DNA from: Ixodes scapularis
Taxonomy: Eukaryota > Arthropoda > Arachnida > Ixodida > Ixodidae
Assembly (NCBI RefSeq): GCF_016920785.2
Contig: NW_024609846.1
Location: 83,151,816 to 83,215,815 of the forward strand
Direction of reading: 5' to 3'
DNA: 64,000 nucleotides
The notes under the pieces are model-generated. The model was not told the origin of the DNA, did not search any database, and worked only from the letters and a program-made list of their open reading frames with translations. How positions within the stretch are numbered: position 1 is the first letter of the stretch; each line of letters starts with the position of its first letter. Of this stretch, positions 33,940 through 45,569 are shown one piece after another. The translations under genes and the position numbers were made by a program.

Positions 33940-35045
33940 ACTCTCAGCCCGTCTGGACATGTCCGTCTCGGGTGAAGTGCTGTCGACCCTCGGTAAAACA
34001 ATTGTGAACGTCGTGTTTAGCGATCACGTCGCAACGTTACCGTTGCGTGTGGTCGAAAGGGAAGGCAACAGTTTGCTGGGCAGGAAATGGTTTCCAGCGC
34101 CGGGGTTCGGAATGCACGGCATTCAAAAGCTGAGCAACTCCGAAAATAATCTAACGGAAACTTTTCAAGACATTTACGGCAGCGACTTGCCAGGATTCAC
34201 GGGAGCACCGCTTCACATTAAACTGAAAGACACCGCCGAGCCTAAGTTTCTCAAGTGATGTCCAGTGCCATTTACCCTTCGTGAAGACGCCAACAACAAG
34301 CTGGACAGTCTCTAGAAGCATAGCATTTTGAATCCAACCCAGTATGACAGCTGGACGACGCCACTGGCCATGGAGAGAAAAAAACAAAAAACTGGTCCCT
34401 GAGAATGTGTGGCGATTATCGAAGTACGGTGAACAAGCCAGTAAAAAGCAATGTTTACACTTTACCAACCACCACCGAAGTATTTGCTGCGATAGGCACC
34501 AGTTGCATCTTCATAAAACTCGACCTCACTTAGGCCTACCAGCAGCTAACGCTGAACGATGTGTCTGCAGAGCTCCTCACGATCAACACATTGAAAGGAC
34601 TGTAACGATTCCGACGACGGCCCTTCGGTGTTTCGCCAGCGACTGGACTGTTTCAGCTTGTCATCGACAGTCTGATCTCTGGGATTCCTGATGTTGTGGC
34701 ATACCTGGATGATATTATCTCTGGAAAGACGGAGCAAGAGCACAACGAGCGAGTGGAGGCCGTGTTGCGACGGTTGCAAGGGGCCAAACTGAGGGTCAAC
34801 AAAGACAAGTGCCGGTTTGTCAAAGCGAGCATCGAGTATCTAAGACACATCAATGCCTCGTGAATTCACCTGAGTGCCAGCAAAGTTGCAGCAATCCACA
34901 GTGCTCCAGCTCCCACCAAAAAGAAGGAACTACAAGCGTTTTTGGGCATGGTGAACTTCTACAGTCGATTCCTGGAAGGGAAGGTGGAGGTTGCAGAAAT
35001 TTTGCATTGGCTGCTAGACGACGGGCGTAAGTGGACCTTGTTACG
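33940..35045 (+). pseudogene. Ty3/gypsy protease-reverse transcriptase relic
   Basis: The frame at 33959 reads LPLRVVEREGNSLLGRKWF, the LLGR-W end of the retropepsin region, followed by the linker into reverse transcriptase. After several frame changes come VVAYLDDIISGKTEQEH (YLDD catalytic box near 34702-34713) and RLQGAKLRVNKDKCRFVKAS. The segment KVAAIHSAPAPTKKKELQAF lies just before LGMVNFYSRF, the junction toward the RNase H tether. Internal stops and shifts make it defective. No LTR pair was identified. Confidence 0.82.
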
Positions 35046-35295
35046 ACCGAGGAGTTCTCCGGGCAGGATCACGCAGGGCCAGGCCAGGGCAGGAACCGCA
35101 GGACGACTGCAGGCAGGAACATCACGAGACGGGAGGGTCTCTTACGAAAAACTGTTAATACATACTTACAATAGTACACACATCGTCCGAGAGCACCTTT
35201 GCGACCTCTTGCTCGCTCCTTTTATAAGGTCGCTGTTCGGTACACCAGCGGTTGGCAGCCAATGGTGACCGAGGTGCCAACAAACTTCACATACA
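35046..35295. other. Possible LTR fragment
   Basis: The pol similarity stops abruptly at a TGTTACGACC sequence. What follows resembles LTR-type sequence but has no partner in the window, so the identity is a guess. Confidence 0.22.
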
Positions 35296-35564
35296 CACTA
35301 AGCCCGGTCCCACTTAGTAAGAGGGACATTTCTTCGATTTTTTCCCACTTAACTTTAAGGGGGGCGACAGACCTCTTAATATTACATGAAGATGCTCCCT
35401 CTTAATTAAGTGAGACACCACCCCTCTTAAAGTAAGCGAGGCGGCGTCTCCCTTAAATTTGAGGTCAGAGTCCCTTAGTAAGAGGGACAGTTTTTAGATA
35501 TTTTCTTTCTTAAATTCGGAGGGACGGTGGCCCGCTTAAAATGCAGGGGTATAGTCCCCCTTAA

Positions 35565-36560
35565 AGGGGCCCTGCAATGACTTTTTTACTAATTTTTAAT
35601 TTGCACCGAACCTGAGCGCACTGAACGTAGTAACTTAGTGAAACTTTTCTTTTCTCGAAATTCCCTTTATTTTAAAAGTTATAGGCAAATTAAAATTACA
35701 AAAACAAGCAAAAAATAACCTCCCTCATGACGTCCTTGGTTGCTTGAGAGTGGCCGTGAACTAGAGGAGAAGTAGTGAGCTCATCGAGCACTCACGGCTG
35801 CCGCACTCCGAGTCGACGGCGCGAGAGGGCGCCATTGAAGCGTGTTCTGGATAGGCTGTATGCAGCGGGCAGCCAGAGCGGCTCTCATGCATTTGCTGCG
35901 GGATTAAATACTAATTCGGCATGACACTTCATTGGCCACAAACGACAGCAAACACGGGGTAAAGATCAGTTCATAACGGGAGCCACTTCGCGCTGCCATA
36001 CCGCCAAAGGGCTAAATCGCCAGTCAAGCCCGCGCCGAGAGCCTTGGGAACGCTCGGAACTGGTCGGATCCTCGAGCCGGCATACGACCGCAGCGCCGCC
36101 GCGTACATCCGGGACCTTTCCGTGTCGGCGCCTGATCCCACTATTCCTTTCTAGTATGCGCCGCTTTTTCCACCACTTGGTGGCGGGAATGTCGACGGGT
36201 CATTTCTTGTTTCCGTACTTTATGAACTGCATTCGTATCTTTTTTTATTTAAAATACTGAACAAAAGCTACTTTTATAAATAATTGAAACGGTTCGCGCC
36301 ACTTATATTTTGTATTTCGACTAAAAAGAAGCTTTTAGTGGCTCTGACCAGTAGTAAGCCCAGGACCAAAGACGTCACATTTTGCGCGCTTTCGGTACCG
36401 CGGGTCGCCCTCGTCGGTGGAGGAGGTTTCCGCGTCGTCCGGTTAAAATATGACGCACTGATATTTAGTTACTCTCTCTGTGCCCGCTGGCTTGCCCGAA
36501 CCCCAAGAGACGTGGACACCGCAAAAAAGGTGGACGCTTAAATATGATTGCAGGGCCCCT
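35565..36560. mobile_element. Kolobok-like TTAA element (AGGGGCCCTGCAA ends)
   Basis: TTAA at 35561-35564 and 36561-36564 flanks AGGGGCCCTGCAATGA and the near-inverse TGATTGCAGGGCCCCT. No transposase was recognised in 1 kb, so it is a MITE-type derivative. It is inserted in the left arm side of the foldback-like unit. Confidence 0.8.
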
Positions 36561-36569
36561 TTAAGTCGA

Positions 36570-36773
36570 GGTCACGCTGCTTATACTTCATACAAAATAC
36601 ATTCTGCAGACATGTTCCGAAGCGAGTCGCCTCGACATCCGCGCTTCGTACGCCACGAGGTAACCAATCAAGAGGTTACTTTGTCATGTGGCATACAAAG
36701 CACGGATGTCGCGGTGACTCGCATTGGAACATGTCTGCAGAATGTATTTTGTATGATGTATAATCAGCGTGAC
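36570..36773. repeat. Foldback, about 60-base arms
   Basis: GTCACGCTGCTTATACTTCA with following TACAAAATACATTCTGCAGA and CATGTTCC are mirrored at 36715-36773. The centre contains an inner GAGGTAACC...GGTTAC pair. Confidence 0.72.
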
Positions 36774-37261
36774 CCCGGCTTTAAATTACCTCTGTTATTG
36801 TATCATACAATTTCTGCTCCTTCGTGTTTTGAGTGTCAGCTGACATGCTGCACTGCACTTCTCGCACTTTCGCTGATATTGTTTAACCAAAGTTATTCTG
36901 TGCTGCGTAGCAGAATTGAAATTTGATCTGTATATCTTGTTTGATAAACGGAATCAATGTGTTAAAGGAAACAGTAACAATCTTTAAGAGTAAACACTGT
37001 TTTATTTGCCATGACACAAGAAAATATTTTGATATGTCTTTATCAAAATAATAATTCTATAAAGATGTTCTGGTAGCTTTTACGAATAAAAAAGACTTAG
37101 AACTACGCCAGAAATCGGCGTTTCTTGGAAACTATTACACAAAAAATTTCGTGCTGCAAAGTGACTCATTTTGCCTGTCATAAACACTAACAATACAATC
37201 GTGCTGGAAAAAAAAACTTTTAGCGGATAACACAAAAAGAAAAGTACATTCTAAAAAAAGC

Positions 37262-37544
37262 CCGTGCGTCTACTTTCTCGCACAACACTTGGAAAGACAA
37301 TAACCATAACTCTCGGAGGCAGCTCAGCGAATGTAGATGCCGAAACATATGATTATACCAAAAAAATGAGTTGCGACATTAAGCACAACAAGCGTGATGT
37401 TTTGCATTGGTTAATGTCACAACTCGGACTGGCTTTTTTGCTCTAATCTTATGTTTCGGCATCGTGATTCGCTGAGCTGCTTCCGTGAGTTACGGTGATT
37501 GACTTTCCAAGTGCTGGCTCGGGAAAGTAGATCCCTGTGCTTTT
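37262..37544. repeat. Foldback, about 85-base arms
   Basis: Blocks GTCTACTTTC, CACTTGGAAAG, AACTC..GGAGGCAGCTCAGCGAAT and GATGCCGAAACATA on the left recur inverted at 37445-37544. Confidence 0.68.
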
Positions 37545-37690
37545 TTTTAGAGAGTAGTTACCTACGTCATAGCATTAAAAACGAATTGTTCGGCGTCTCT
37601 TGCCATCAGCAGAAGCTCAGAATTTCTGATGTTTTTGAACGGCCATAAGCGATTTTATGAGCTTCTCCGACATAAACTGAATCGAAACAC

Positions 37691-40230
37691 TTTATTTTCA
37701 ACAAGCAGACCCTAGAGGAGTTCAAGGATTTGTCCATATGCCACAGGGTAGGAGAGTCCCGTTATGTAATACACCCATAAGCACATGACTAGTGCCCCTC
37801 CATAGTCGTGCTAGCGGTGAGTTTCACTGACCAGTTCCCAGAAACGGTCCCTTTCTCCGAACCGAAGAAAGTCTTGGGTGTTGGAACTTTTTCGTCAAGG
37901 GTAAAATCGTCCTGCAAGCAGCAATTGTTAAAAAACAAAATTGCGTCAGCGTCAAACTTAGATTTCTAATTTTGCATTCGCTTTTTCACATACCATAGGT
38001 GATGAAAGAACTTCTGGCCAATCGAGGCCGGAGGATGGTCTTAATGTTGAAGAATGTTGTTGGGTTGTCTCCGCAGAAGGCCCCTTTTACATCCTCCAGG
38101 TTTCCCAGCATGGTGACGATCGTGTTATGGAACCGAAGTTGTGCATCCACCTTTAGCTGAATGAAAGACCATATTGTTTTCCTTTAGATACAGAGAGTGG
38201 GAATTAGAATAAAGGTAATGAAGCGCTTTCACCTGTTATCAAGCAGTTGCTAGGAAACAAATGCGAAAATAAAGTGCAAACAGTTCAAAGATTCGGAACC
38301 CAATCTGTATACGAGTAAATAGCGAGTGACATTAGCGTATGACGTAACTTCTGCTACTATTAATTTTTGGTACGAGAATAGACTGCAGTTGTAATTAATT
38401 TACGAGAATCAATCGTTTCTGTATTACCAAGACAAAACGAAAACGCATTTAGTAGTAGATGAACTTTAGAAGCCCCATGTGCTTTGGAAAGCATGGATTG
38501 CATTTGCGGCTCGAAGCTGCAGAAGGGATCTAGTGCATGTTTTAGAAAGCAACATAATCAAATAAAAAATTACATTTCTGTAAACATTTCGCCGCAAGCC
38601 ATTTATTTATTTTTTTTATTTTTTTTTTTCAGAAGCAGTGCATATGCCAACAGAACGTAAATAGAGCCTACCTACATACCAGAATACAAAAAGTTAATAA
38701 TTACCGAGTTCGTTGTGAACCGTGTGCGGGTGGTGGCAGTAGGCTCACTACTCAGGGTGGTGCGTTCCACCGTGCAGAGGGTCCCGGTAGAGCTCTTTAC
38801 ACGAGCAATCCGAGCGGAACCCCCGCCTGATTCCCTTCATGTCAACGTTCGTTGCCATTGCCTCACTCTGAAAACAAGATTGTTAATAACGGTCAGTCAT
38901 TTAACGCCCATAGTCAACCTAGCCCTAAAGCGCATAAGAAAGAAAAAAAAAAAAAAAAAAAAAAGAAAGCTTCTGTTTATATATTTTTCGCGGATGTACG
39001 ACACAGAAAAAAAAAATATTCAGCCAGCTACAGAAAACAAAGAGCATAATAAACATCATAAAATCTCCAAAAACAAAAACATGGTCGGCGCCCCCCCCCC
39101 CCCCAAAAAAAAAAAAAAAGCCTGTAGCTGTGCCGGCACGACCGTCAAAATAAATATAACGAACAAAACAGTACGCCAAAGAAATAAAAAAAAAAAAAAT
39201 GTACTCACTGGCCACCGCTACATCCTTCCCCGCTTTCCGCAGACGCCGCGACGCCGACGCAACGCGAACACGCGAAGAAAAAAAAACCTTTATTTCTTCT
39301 TTTTGTTTTGTGCTCGTCCAATCCCCCTGCCCTTTTCACAAACATACACACACATTATGGGTTTTTGCTCGCCGCCCACTTGAGAAAAAAATGTTCATAA
39401 TCACTGCAACGCTAACGATGTCTACAACATAACATTGCAATGTAAATTGTTGTAATGAATTGTGAAGGCAAACAAACGCAAAATCGCCAACACTGTTTCT
39501 GTCAATCAACGCTCTCGGGCGGTTAACCACAAGCATTTAGAGTGCACACCGAGAAACAAATTGGCAAGCCAAGCTTACAAACACTGACTGCCCCAGCTAG
39601 GGTGCCTTTATGCTGGCTTTGCCTTAGGGAGGGTGATGCCATCCTTTGTAGTACTCGATGCCGACAGTGTACGCTCACGGATAAAATACAAGGAAATTGC
39701 CGGTAATAAAATGCCTGCGTAGCGCTGCCAAAGCTAGCAGCTCGAGCTGGGAGAAGAACGAACGCGCGTTCGAAATTAAAAAGTAGACAAAAGCGTCGGA
39801 CAGAAAATGGTCTGATATCACCAGCCTATGACAGACGCGTACACATTGGGACACCCTAACCCGCTAAAAGTGTTCTGTGCGAAAGACAGCCCTGCGGCTC
39901 ACGGCAGGGCAAACGATTAGCGACGCTTTGTCCTAGCTGAACGAGCAGATCCAGGAAGCGACCGCGTCCGCGGACTGCAGCTGAACACTCTCACTCTACA
40001 TGCAAAGCTCGTGCATCTCACAGCCAGCGTGAAAATATTGATGGCTCGTTATTCCCACCCGCAATGCACCCAAAACAAAAGCGCCAATATGACAGGATTA
40101 CTCACCCGAAGGAAGTCAAACGAGCAGCATGACGCTTGCGACTCTCCGGCAACGACCGTTTCCAGCTCTCCGTGAATTGGCGCGAAGCCTTAGCACCGTC
40201 CGAACTCTTTGCCGTGGATTAGTGCGCCTG
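37691..40230 (-). pseudogene. Unrecognised spliced minus-strand unit with frame conflicts
   Basis: Candidate exons, in transcript order: about 40230-40106 (GC-rich leader, donor CGG then gtgagtaat), 38867-38705 (acceptor gttttcag, donor TCG then gtaatt), 38156-37994 (acceptor tctttcattcag, donor TATG then gtatgtg), and 37911 to a stop near 37789 (acceptor tgcttgcag). An AATAAA lies at 37696-37691. Exon 38156-37994 is convincingly protein-like (DAQLRFHNTIVTMLGNLEDV, TTFFNIKTILRPRLARSS) and is in phase with the preceding exon's end (TTRTRFTTNS). However, that preceding exon has an in-frame TGA unless it is shortened. The last exon reads well only in a phase (DDFTLDEKVPTPKTFFGSEK) that the visible donor does not supply. 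I do not recognise the protein. It may be a decayed host gene or a transposon-carried gene, since it lies within the foldback-like arms at 35.3 and 40.5 kb. Confidence 0.35.
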
Positions 40231-40540
40231 CCCCCCTCCTCCTGACCGAACTACATTGGTCCAGTTAAGAGGGACCAGTCCCCTCTTAATATGAAGGGGA
40301 CACGCGTGAATCTTTTTGTCTGTCTTTCCTGTTCAGAGGGACTAACGAAACGGTTTCCTTGGTCTCTCTTAATATGTTGGTGTCCCTCTAGATGTTGCTA
40401 TTTTATTTTTCAATTTCCCTCTTAAAAAGAGCTGTCCCCCTGAAAGCATTGTTGTCCCCTCTAAAATCAGAGGGACAGCGTTTTTTATGAGAGACCGGTT
40501 TTAGAGTGCCTGGCACTGCCCCTGTTCACCCTTCGAGCAC

Positions 40541-40570
40541 GCACATACACACACACACACACACACACAA
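40541..40570. repeat. (CA)n microsatellite
   Basis: About 12 CA dinucleotides after GCACATA, between the right foldback arm and the THAP-bearing element. Confidence 0.9.
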
Positions 40571-40608
40571 GGTCGCAGCAGACGGATTGTGATGGCTCCC
40601 TCCATTAA

Positions 40609-41976
40609 AGGGCAACTCCACTCCATTTTTCCAATTTTGGGGTTCTGATCTGTTTAGTCGAAGCCGGCGGCCCTGAATCACGAGATATAATTTGTTTTTT
40701 GGTAGTGTGTATAGTTTTGTAGATATCGCGAATCCAAGTATCGTTCCGGCGGCACGGCGAAACCGAAACTACCGGTTGAAGCAGCTTGGCAACACTGATA
40801 CTAGTGGCGCGTCGTCGGCATGACCTAGTTCTGGTCCCGCGCTTCTCAGCCGACGCGCCGACAAGGTCGGCTCAGTCGCACGTGGAGTTTCAAAACAGAA
40901 GGTTAGATGCACATTTTCTTTTTTTACCGTTTCACTTTGTTAATGTGCACCAAATGTAGTAAGTTTTAGTGTGTATTTATAAATTTGCCGGCCGAAAAGC
41001 GAATCCGACTGCTATAAATATGACGCGGTCGGTGCCGGTGCAGCGTGACTGTATTTGTTTTTTGCTCGCGGACCGAGAGAAAACGAAATAACGGGAGATA
41101 GATGGACAGATGGTATGCACAGGCGGTCTAAGTTGTTAAAGCTAGGGTGCCTTTATGTGCACGCTAGTTAGATCATCCGCGACCTGCTGCGTCCGGCCGA
41201 TCGTGCTGGAGCAGCCGGCGGACGGTACGCGAACAGCGACGGCACCGCATCGTTCTTCAAAGACGCATGTTTCGTGGAGAAACCCGCAACAGTCAGCAGC
41301 CGCAGATCCCGTGTGTAGGTGTCTGAGGTAAAGTGCTGGGAGCAGAGCTTCGCGTTGGAGCTCAGAGTCACCGGTCTTCCGAAGTCTATCCGGCGAACGG
41401 CACCGACCCACACCTTGTGCCTCTTACGGTCTCTTGGGAACTGGTGGAACCGCAGCTCCGGGTTGCGCACCGGGTTGTTGGTGCAACCCAGACCACTACA
41501 AATCCTGCTCGACATTGCCCAACGCGAGTCCGGCGAGTCTCTCCGGCTCCACGACGCGCGCGTGAGCGAGCGCCACCGCTTCGCTCTCTTCCGCGCTGTC
41601 GCAAAAGCAATGCTGGAGTTAAAGGAACTGCCTGGAAGCTAATAAAAATAGGGAAACACAAAATAATGTGGTAAACAGCTCGTGCCGTCAGCAGAGTCGC
41701 AGAATGCCACGGGAAACGAAGCGCTCGCGGCGTACGTACGAGAGCGTAGGACTAGAACTACGTCATTGCCCAGTGTTGCTTCACTAGCTCACCCGGTGCC
41801 AGCGTTGCTCACCCGCTTTCGGGCCGCTAACCGAGCTAGGAGAACATTTTTAATATTGGTTTTAATCGATAACGCGGCGTCGGTTTGACGTAATATTTTG
41901 GGTATGACCGTATTTTGACCTCCTAAAGCGATATCAGTCATTTCGATAGGGTCGACTTTTTGAGTGGAGTTGCCCT
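40609..41976. mobile_element. Kolobok-like TTAA DNA transposon carrying a THAP frame
   Basis: Both ends are present. Left: TTAA (40605-40608) then AGGGCAACTCCACTC. Right: the inverse, GAGTGGAGTTGCCCT, then TTAA (41977-41980). A TTAA target duplication, termini beginning AGGG and a THAP-coding sequence together fit the Kolobok superfamily and the related Xenopus T2-MITEs (TTAAAGGRR ends). I infer that class. At 1368 bases it is too short for a complete autonomous element, so it is probably an internal deletion derivative. The same termini and some internal sequence recur, inverted, in the element at 24615-25765. Confidence 0.72.
41168..41515 (-). CDS. THAP-type zinc-finger reading frame inside a TTAA transposon
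   Basis: A 115-codon frame starting MSSRICSGLGC at 41515. It has the full THAP signature: C6-x4-C11, FHQFP at 23-27, W36, LCSQHF placing C58-x2-H61, and a closing AVPSLF at 90-95. THAP domains are sequence-specific DNA-binding C2CH fingers found in host regulators and in P-element and Kolobok transposon proteins. The frame runs to a stop at 41168, but a possible donor (gcagcag then gtcgcgg, near 41183) suggests it may be a first exon. No transposase core follows in the remaining 560 bases before the element end. The whole frame lies between the TTAA-flanked inverted ends at 40609 and 41976, so I infer it belongs to that element. CpG-rich DNA just upstream could be its promoter. Confidence 0.72.
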   Translation of the reverse strand: MSSRICSGLGCTNNPVRNPELRFHQFPRDRKRHKVWVGAVRRIDFGRPVTLSSNAKLCSQHFTSDTYTRDLRLLTVAGFSTKHASLKNDAVPSLFAYRPPAAPARSAGRSRSRMI

Positions 41977-41980
41977 TTAA

Positions 41981-43500
41981 GCGGCGCCGTGGCTCAGGAA
42001 GGAGTTTGGCCGGATGATCCGCGGGTGGCGGCAGACGACTATCCGAACTGTTCGAGGAGTGGTCGACCTTCGATCGCGGAAGTTCACATCGGGATCTTTC
42101 CCCGTCCTATGCAGCTGAGGTTTGATCCCCGCAGTTACACCATCAATCGTCGAAACAGTATCCAGAGACAGGCGTTTCTGCTGTCTTGGCGAATCCAGTA
42201 CCTCGGTGCGTCGGCGGCAGCCCTCTCCCTCGGTGTCAGCACGAAAACGCGACGCGATAGCGTGGACAGCACGAGGCTCGGACGTTCTCTCGGACCTGGC
42301 CTGTCCCTCTGGTAGGGGACTACTTGGTGCTGTTCGCGCGCGATGCAGTGCAAATGACCAGAGGAGTCTGCATTTTCCTAGTAAAGTGCTTAAATTTCTG
42401 CTCTTTTGTCTATGCCTCTGCTGGACATTCACCGTAACTTACGGGTAAATTGTTCTTCTCGCTACAGAAACTGCTTCTCGATGGCGTGACACCTTTGTCG
42501 ACATGGATAACATAACATGGTAAGTACGAGGAGGCCGAAGCTTGGTCCTGGTGTCGCTTCATAATTGTCTAGACTAGACTGGAAGATATCTGCGGACATG
42601 AGTGTGCAAAGAGACAAATAAAATTGTTTAAGAACTGCCAGTGAATGCTCAAGTTTACTTCTATTTTGATACGTGTTGTTGGACACACTGAATGAAGCAA
42701 AAAAGCCGGGCTGGTAACATTTTATAAAAAGAAAAGAAATAGGAAACACTCAGAAGTGTGTAAAAAAAGGGAAGACATCAAAAGAACAATGGCTGGATAC
42801 TTAATTTTTTTGCTTTTTATTTTTACTAAAAATAATGTGTGTGTAGTTCCTTACCCGCGGCCCATGTGCTCTCTTGTTTCACCCTTTTTATTTTGACAAT
42901 GCCAATTTTTTTTATATCGAAATAAAATATTAAAAAAAAGAAACAGTGAGCCTTGATGAAATTTAGGTTCCATGAAGTCGAATATGTCACTGAAAGACAT
43001 GGTGATTTATGGCATTTTTTGTTTTGGCATGGCTTTTGTTTATTACGCCTCTAGCGCGAGTTTCTTCGATATCACTGCGGTGTCTCGTGTGAGCTTCGAG
43101 CTTGCGCGCATAGCCAAAGCACGACGGAGGGCAACGAGCGCGTGTGGGAGGCTGGCCGTCAAAAAAAGAAAAGAGACGCCCTGCGTTTTTTGTCCCGTCA
43201 GTGACTGTTCACAGCGTTCAGCGATGGAGGTATACCGTTGCGGTGTGAGAATCGCGCTCCCCAGTTCCTGGATGATCGGCTTCACACGATGAAGGTGCTT
43301 GCTTGTACATTCCTGACATGAAAGTACTAAGTAAAGCTCTGATATCGATCGTATTTAACAAAATTAGAATTACTTACGCGTCAGAGACCCTAGCTCGTAC
43401 TGCTGTTCAAGTTAGGACGATCGTCCAGCTTACAGCCATCTTGATAAGATTTGTAATTTTCACGGCGCTTAGAGCAAATCCGGAGACGGTCTTTTGTTTC
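41981..43500. other. Unassigned, several open frames without known motifs
   Basis: Frames at 41989-42448 and 42972-43292 overlap on both strands and show no domain. A GTAAGTACG donor-like site lies near 42520, and AATAAA near 42922. No gene is claimed. Confidence 0.3.
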
Positions 43501-43519
43501 GTTCAAGCTTAACAGATTT

Positions 43520-44160
43520 GTTTACAAAAAGTTGCAAAAGCTACATTTGTGCGGTTTGTTCAGGTCAGTTATACGGCCAATGGGACATAGTATATGGGCT
43601 AATAATAAAGATTTTAGTTGGATAATTAAATGAAATTTCTTAATAACTTTTTAATCAGTGAAAATAGACATATGGTTACAATTAGAAACTTGCTGAGTGT
43701 TATCAAAAACCTGTAAATATGTCATTTTCAGAAAGACTTTCAACGCGTGAGAAGCGTAATAGTTCACTAAAGTTACCACTCGTGGAGCAGGTACAAGGTT
43801 AGCGGTAAGGTGCCAGCGCGATTTTTCTGTCTCTTACCTAGCCCCAGCCTTGTACCTGCTCCACGAGTGGTAACTTTAGCGCACTACTGCGCTTCTCACC
43901 CGCTCAAAGTCTTTCTAAATTGACTGATTTAGGGGTTTTGCATGACGCTCATCAAATTTCTAATTGGAACTATAACACTATTTTCACAAATTCAAAAGTT
44001 AATTAACATAGCTTAATTAATTAGCCAGCTGATCGTTATACTATATACTATATCCCGATATTCTATGTCCCCCTGCCCGTATAACTCACCTGAACAAATC
44101 GCATAAGTGTAGCTTTCACAGCTAAGCAAACCTCTTATGCTTAAAAAACACCCGGCATAT
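43520..44160. repeat. Long foldback, about 250-300 base arms
   Basis: Mirrored blocks include AAAGCTACA...TTTGTTCAGGT, GTTATACGG...GACATAG, CAATTAGAAA, AGAAAGACTTT and a core AGTTACCACTCGTGGAGCAG with its inverse around 43800-43850. The right end directly adjoins the MITE copy at 44162. Confidence 0.7.
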
Positions 44161-44161
44161 A

Positions 44162-44746
44162 TACAGGGTGTTTTACGAAAGGTGGACAAATTCGATGCTA
44201 CAAAAACTACGCGTCGCAACAAAAAGAGGCTTGTGTCGTTTTTGTCCTGGGCCAGGGGCCTATTTAGGAAAATTGACAAAGTCCTGGATAATTAGGCACC
44301 GCGCCCCGTGGAGAAATAGTGCAACCAGCTTCTGCTGCGTCACGCGATGACAGCGCAGCAGAGGCTGGTTGCACTATTTCTCCACGGGGCGCGATGCCGC
44401 CGGGGCCGAGATGCGCTCCGATAGCAAACCGAAACTTAAAAACCCTCGATTTTGTGCGGTTTTTCAGAAAGCCGTAAAATGCCTCGCGTGCTTTCTATCG
44501 TTCTGCAATTTGTTGATCTTGGGTTTTATGATGATGCTGAGCAATTTTCTAATGAAACCATGCCCTTAAGCCCAATATTAAAAAAAAGTTAATTACGCAA
44601 AATAGTTAGCAATCTAATTATCCAGGATTTTGATAATTTTCCTAAGTAGGCCCCTGGCCCAGGACCAAAACGACACAAGCCTTTTTTGTTGCGACGCGTA
44701 GTTTTCGCAATATCGAATTTGTCCACCCTCGTGAAACACCCTGTAT
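44162..44746. repeat. Palindromic MITE, copy 2
   Basis: Same termini (ACAGGGTGTTTTACG / CGTGAAACACCCTGT) and internal blocks as 18820-19738, but the left arm is deleted after the TCCTGGATAATTAG segment. It lacks the hairpin found in copy 1. Confidence 0.78.
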
Positions 44747-45424
44747 ATGAGTGGTTTCATCTCAAATCAGGCACAAATTTTGAATAGAATTTTTATTTTT
44801 TTTAAATACATGTTATTGGGCAATTCCTATAATAAAAGAAGGCGTGAACGGCAAGCTCGTCGGATTTTTTGTCCTCAAGTTATGGACCGTTGTAGCGGCC
44901 AAGGTGGAAACTGTCGTTTTTCCAGCTTATAAGGGGTGCCATATTTCACTTCATCCCTTTTCCTTACTTTTTATGCTACATCAATATAAAGTTTAGGGAA
45001 CATTCTCGACATACGCTTTTTTATAATAAATAAGCGTCTAGGTTATAACTAGGGTTCCGCGTTTTCGGTTTCTATTATTTCGAAATTCGGCGTACTTTTT
45101 TCGGTGTTTATTTTAAAATTCAATTTTCGGTTTTTTTCGGTTTATATTTATGCCCAAAAAAGTTTATCGGCTTCTTTCGGTGAATTAAAATAAACACTAA
45201 CGGACACCGGATCAGGCGATCCTTGTAGCTTTGATATTTGTGATCACTCAAAGAATAACTGCACAGATACATTGATAAAGAAATTGACACTTTATTGGGC
45301 AAATGTTTGCAACTGTAAAAGAAACAACAAAAAAAGACGGAAGTACCAACAAGTCAGATATAAACCTTATGCCCCCAAAGCATGGAACTTTACCTTCTGT
45401 ACATCGGGATTACGTGATCTTGTT

Positions 45425-45569
45425 ATAATACACACACATGTACTTTCCCAAAATTTCTTGTTGATCCGCACTTTTTTTTTGTTGTTAATATGACTCTCAG
45501 CTTCGAGTATGCCCTCTCAACGGTAATACTGGACACTGGCGGGCTGAGGAGATGAAGCGCTGCCTGAGC
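45425..45569 (-). pseudogene. hAT transposase C-terminal relic
   Basis: The minus strand reads AQAALHLLSPPVSSITVERA then YSKLRVIL, matching the S-V-ER-F/Y-SKLK motif of the hAT dimerisation region. The sequence then degenerates. Upstream minus-strand frame to 45861 may be further transposase but was not recognised. Confidence 0.65.

Larger units (their letters stand above)
35296..40508. mobile_element. Large foldback-like unit with tandem-repeat arms
   Basis: The left arm (about 35296-35562) consists of CCCTCTTAA / AGAGGGAC motifs repeated in variants (AGTAAGAGGGACA, CCCCTCTTAAAGTAAG). The right arm (about 40255-40508) has the same motif set. The outer ends are inverse: ACTAAGCCCGGTC at left and GACCGGTTTTAGAGT at right. 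The interior (36.6-40.25 kb) holds two further foldbacks and a spliced minus-strand unit whose first exon begins close to the right arm. Whether the whole 5.2 kb moves as one element or two elements flank a gene cannot be decided from one copy. Confidence 0.45.

Noticed and set aside
41989..42448. Overlapping 108- and 151-codon frames after the THAP element
   Set aside because: Open on both strands with no recognised domain. A tRNA-like GTGGCTCAG was considered, but no cloverleaf could be built.
42972..43292. Hydrophobic frame that could be a small membrane protein
   Set aside because: No splice support or known family, and the opposite strand is equally open.
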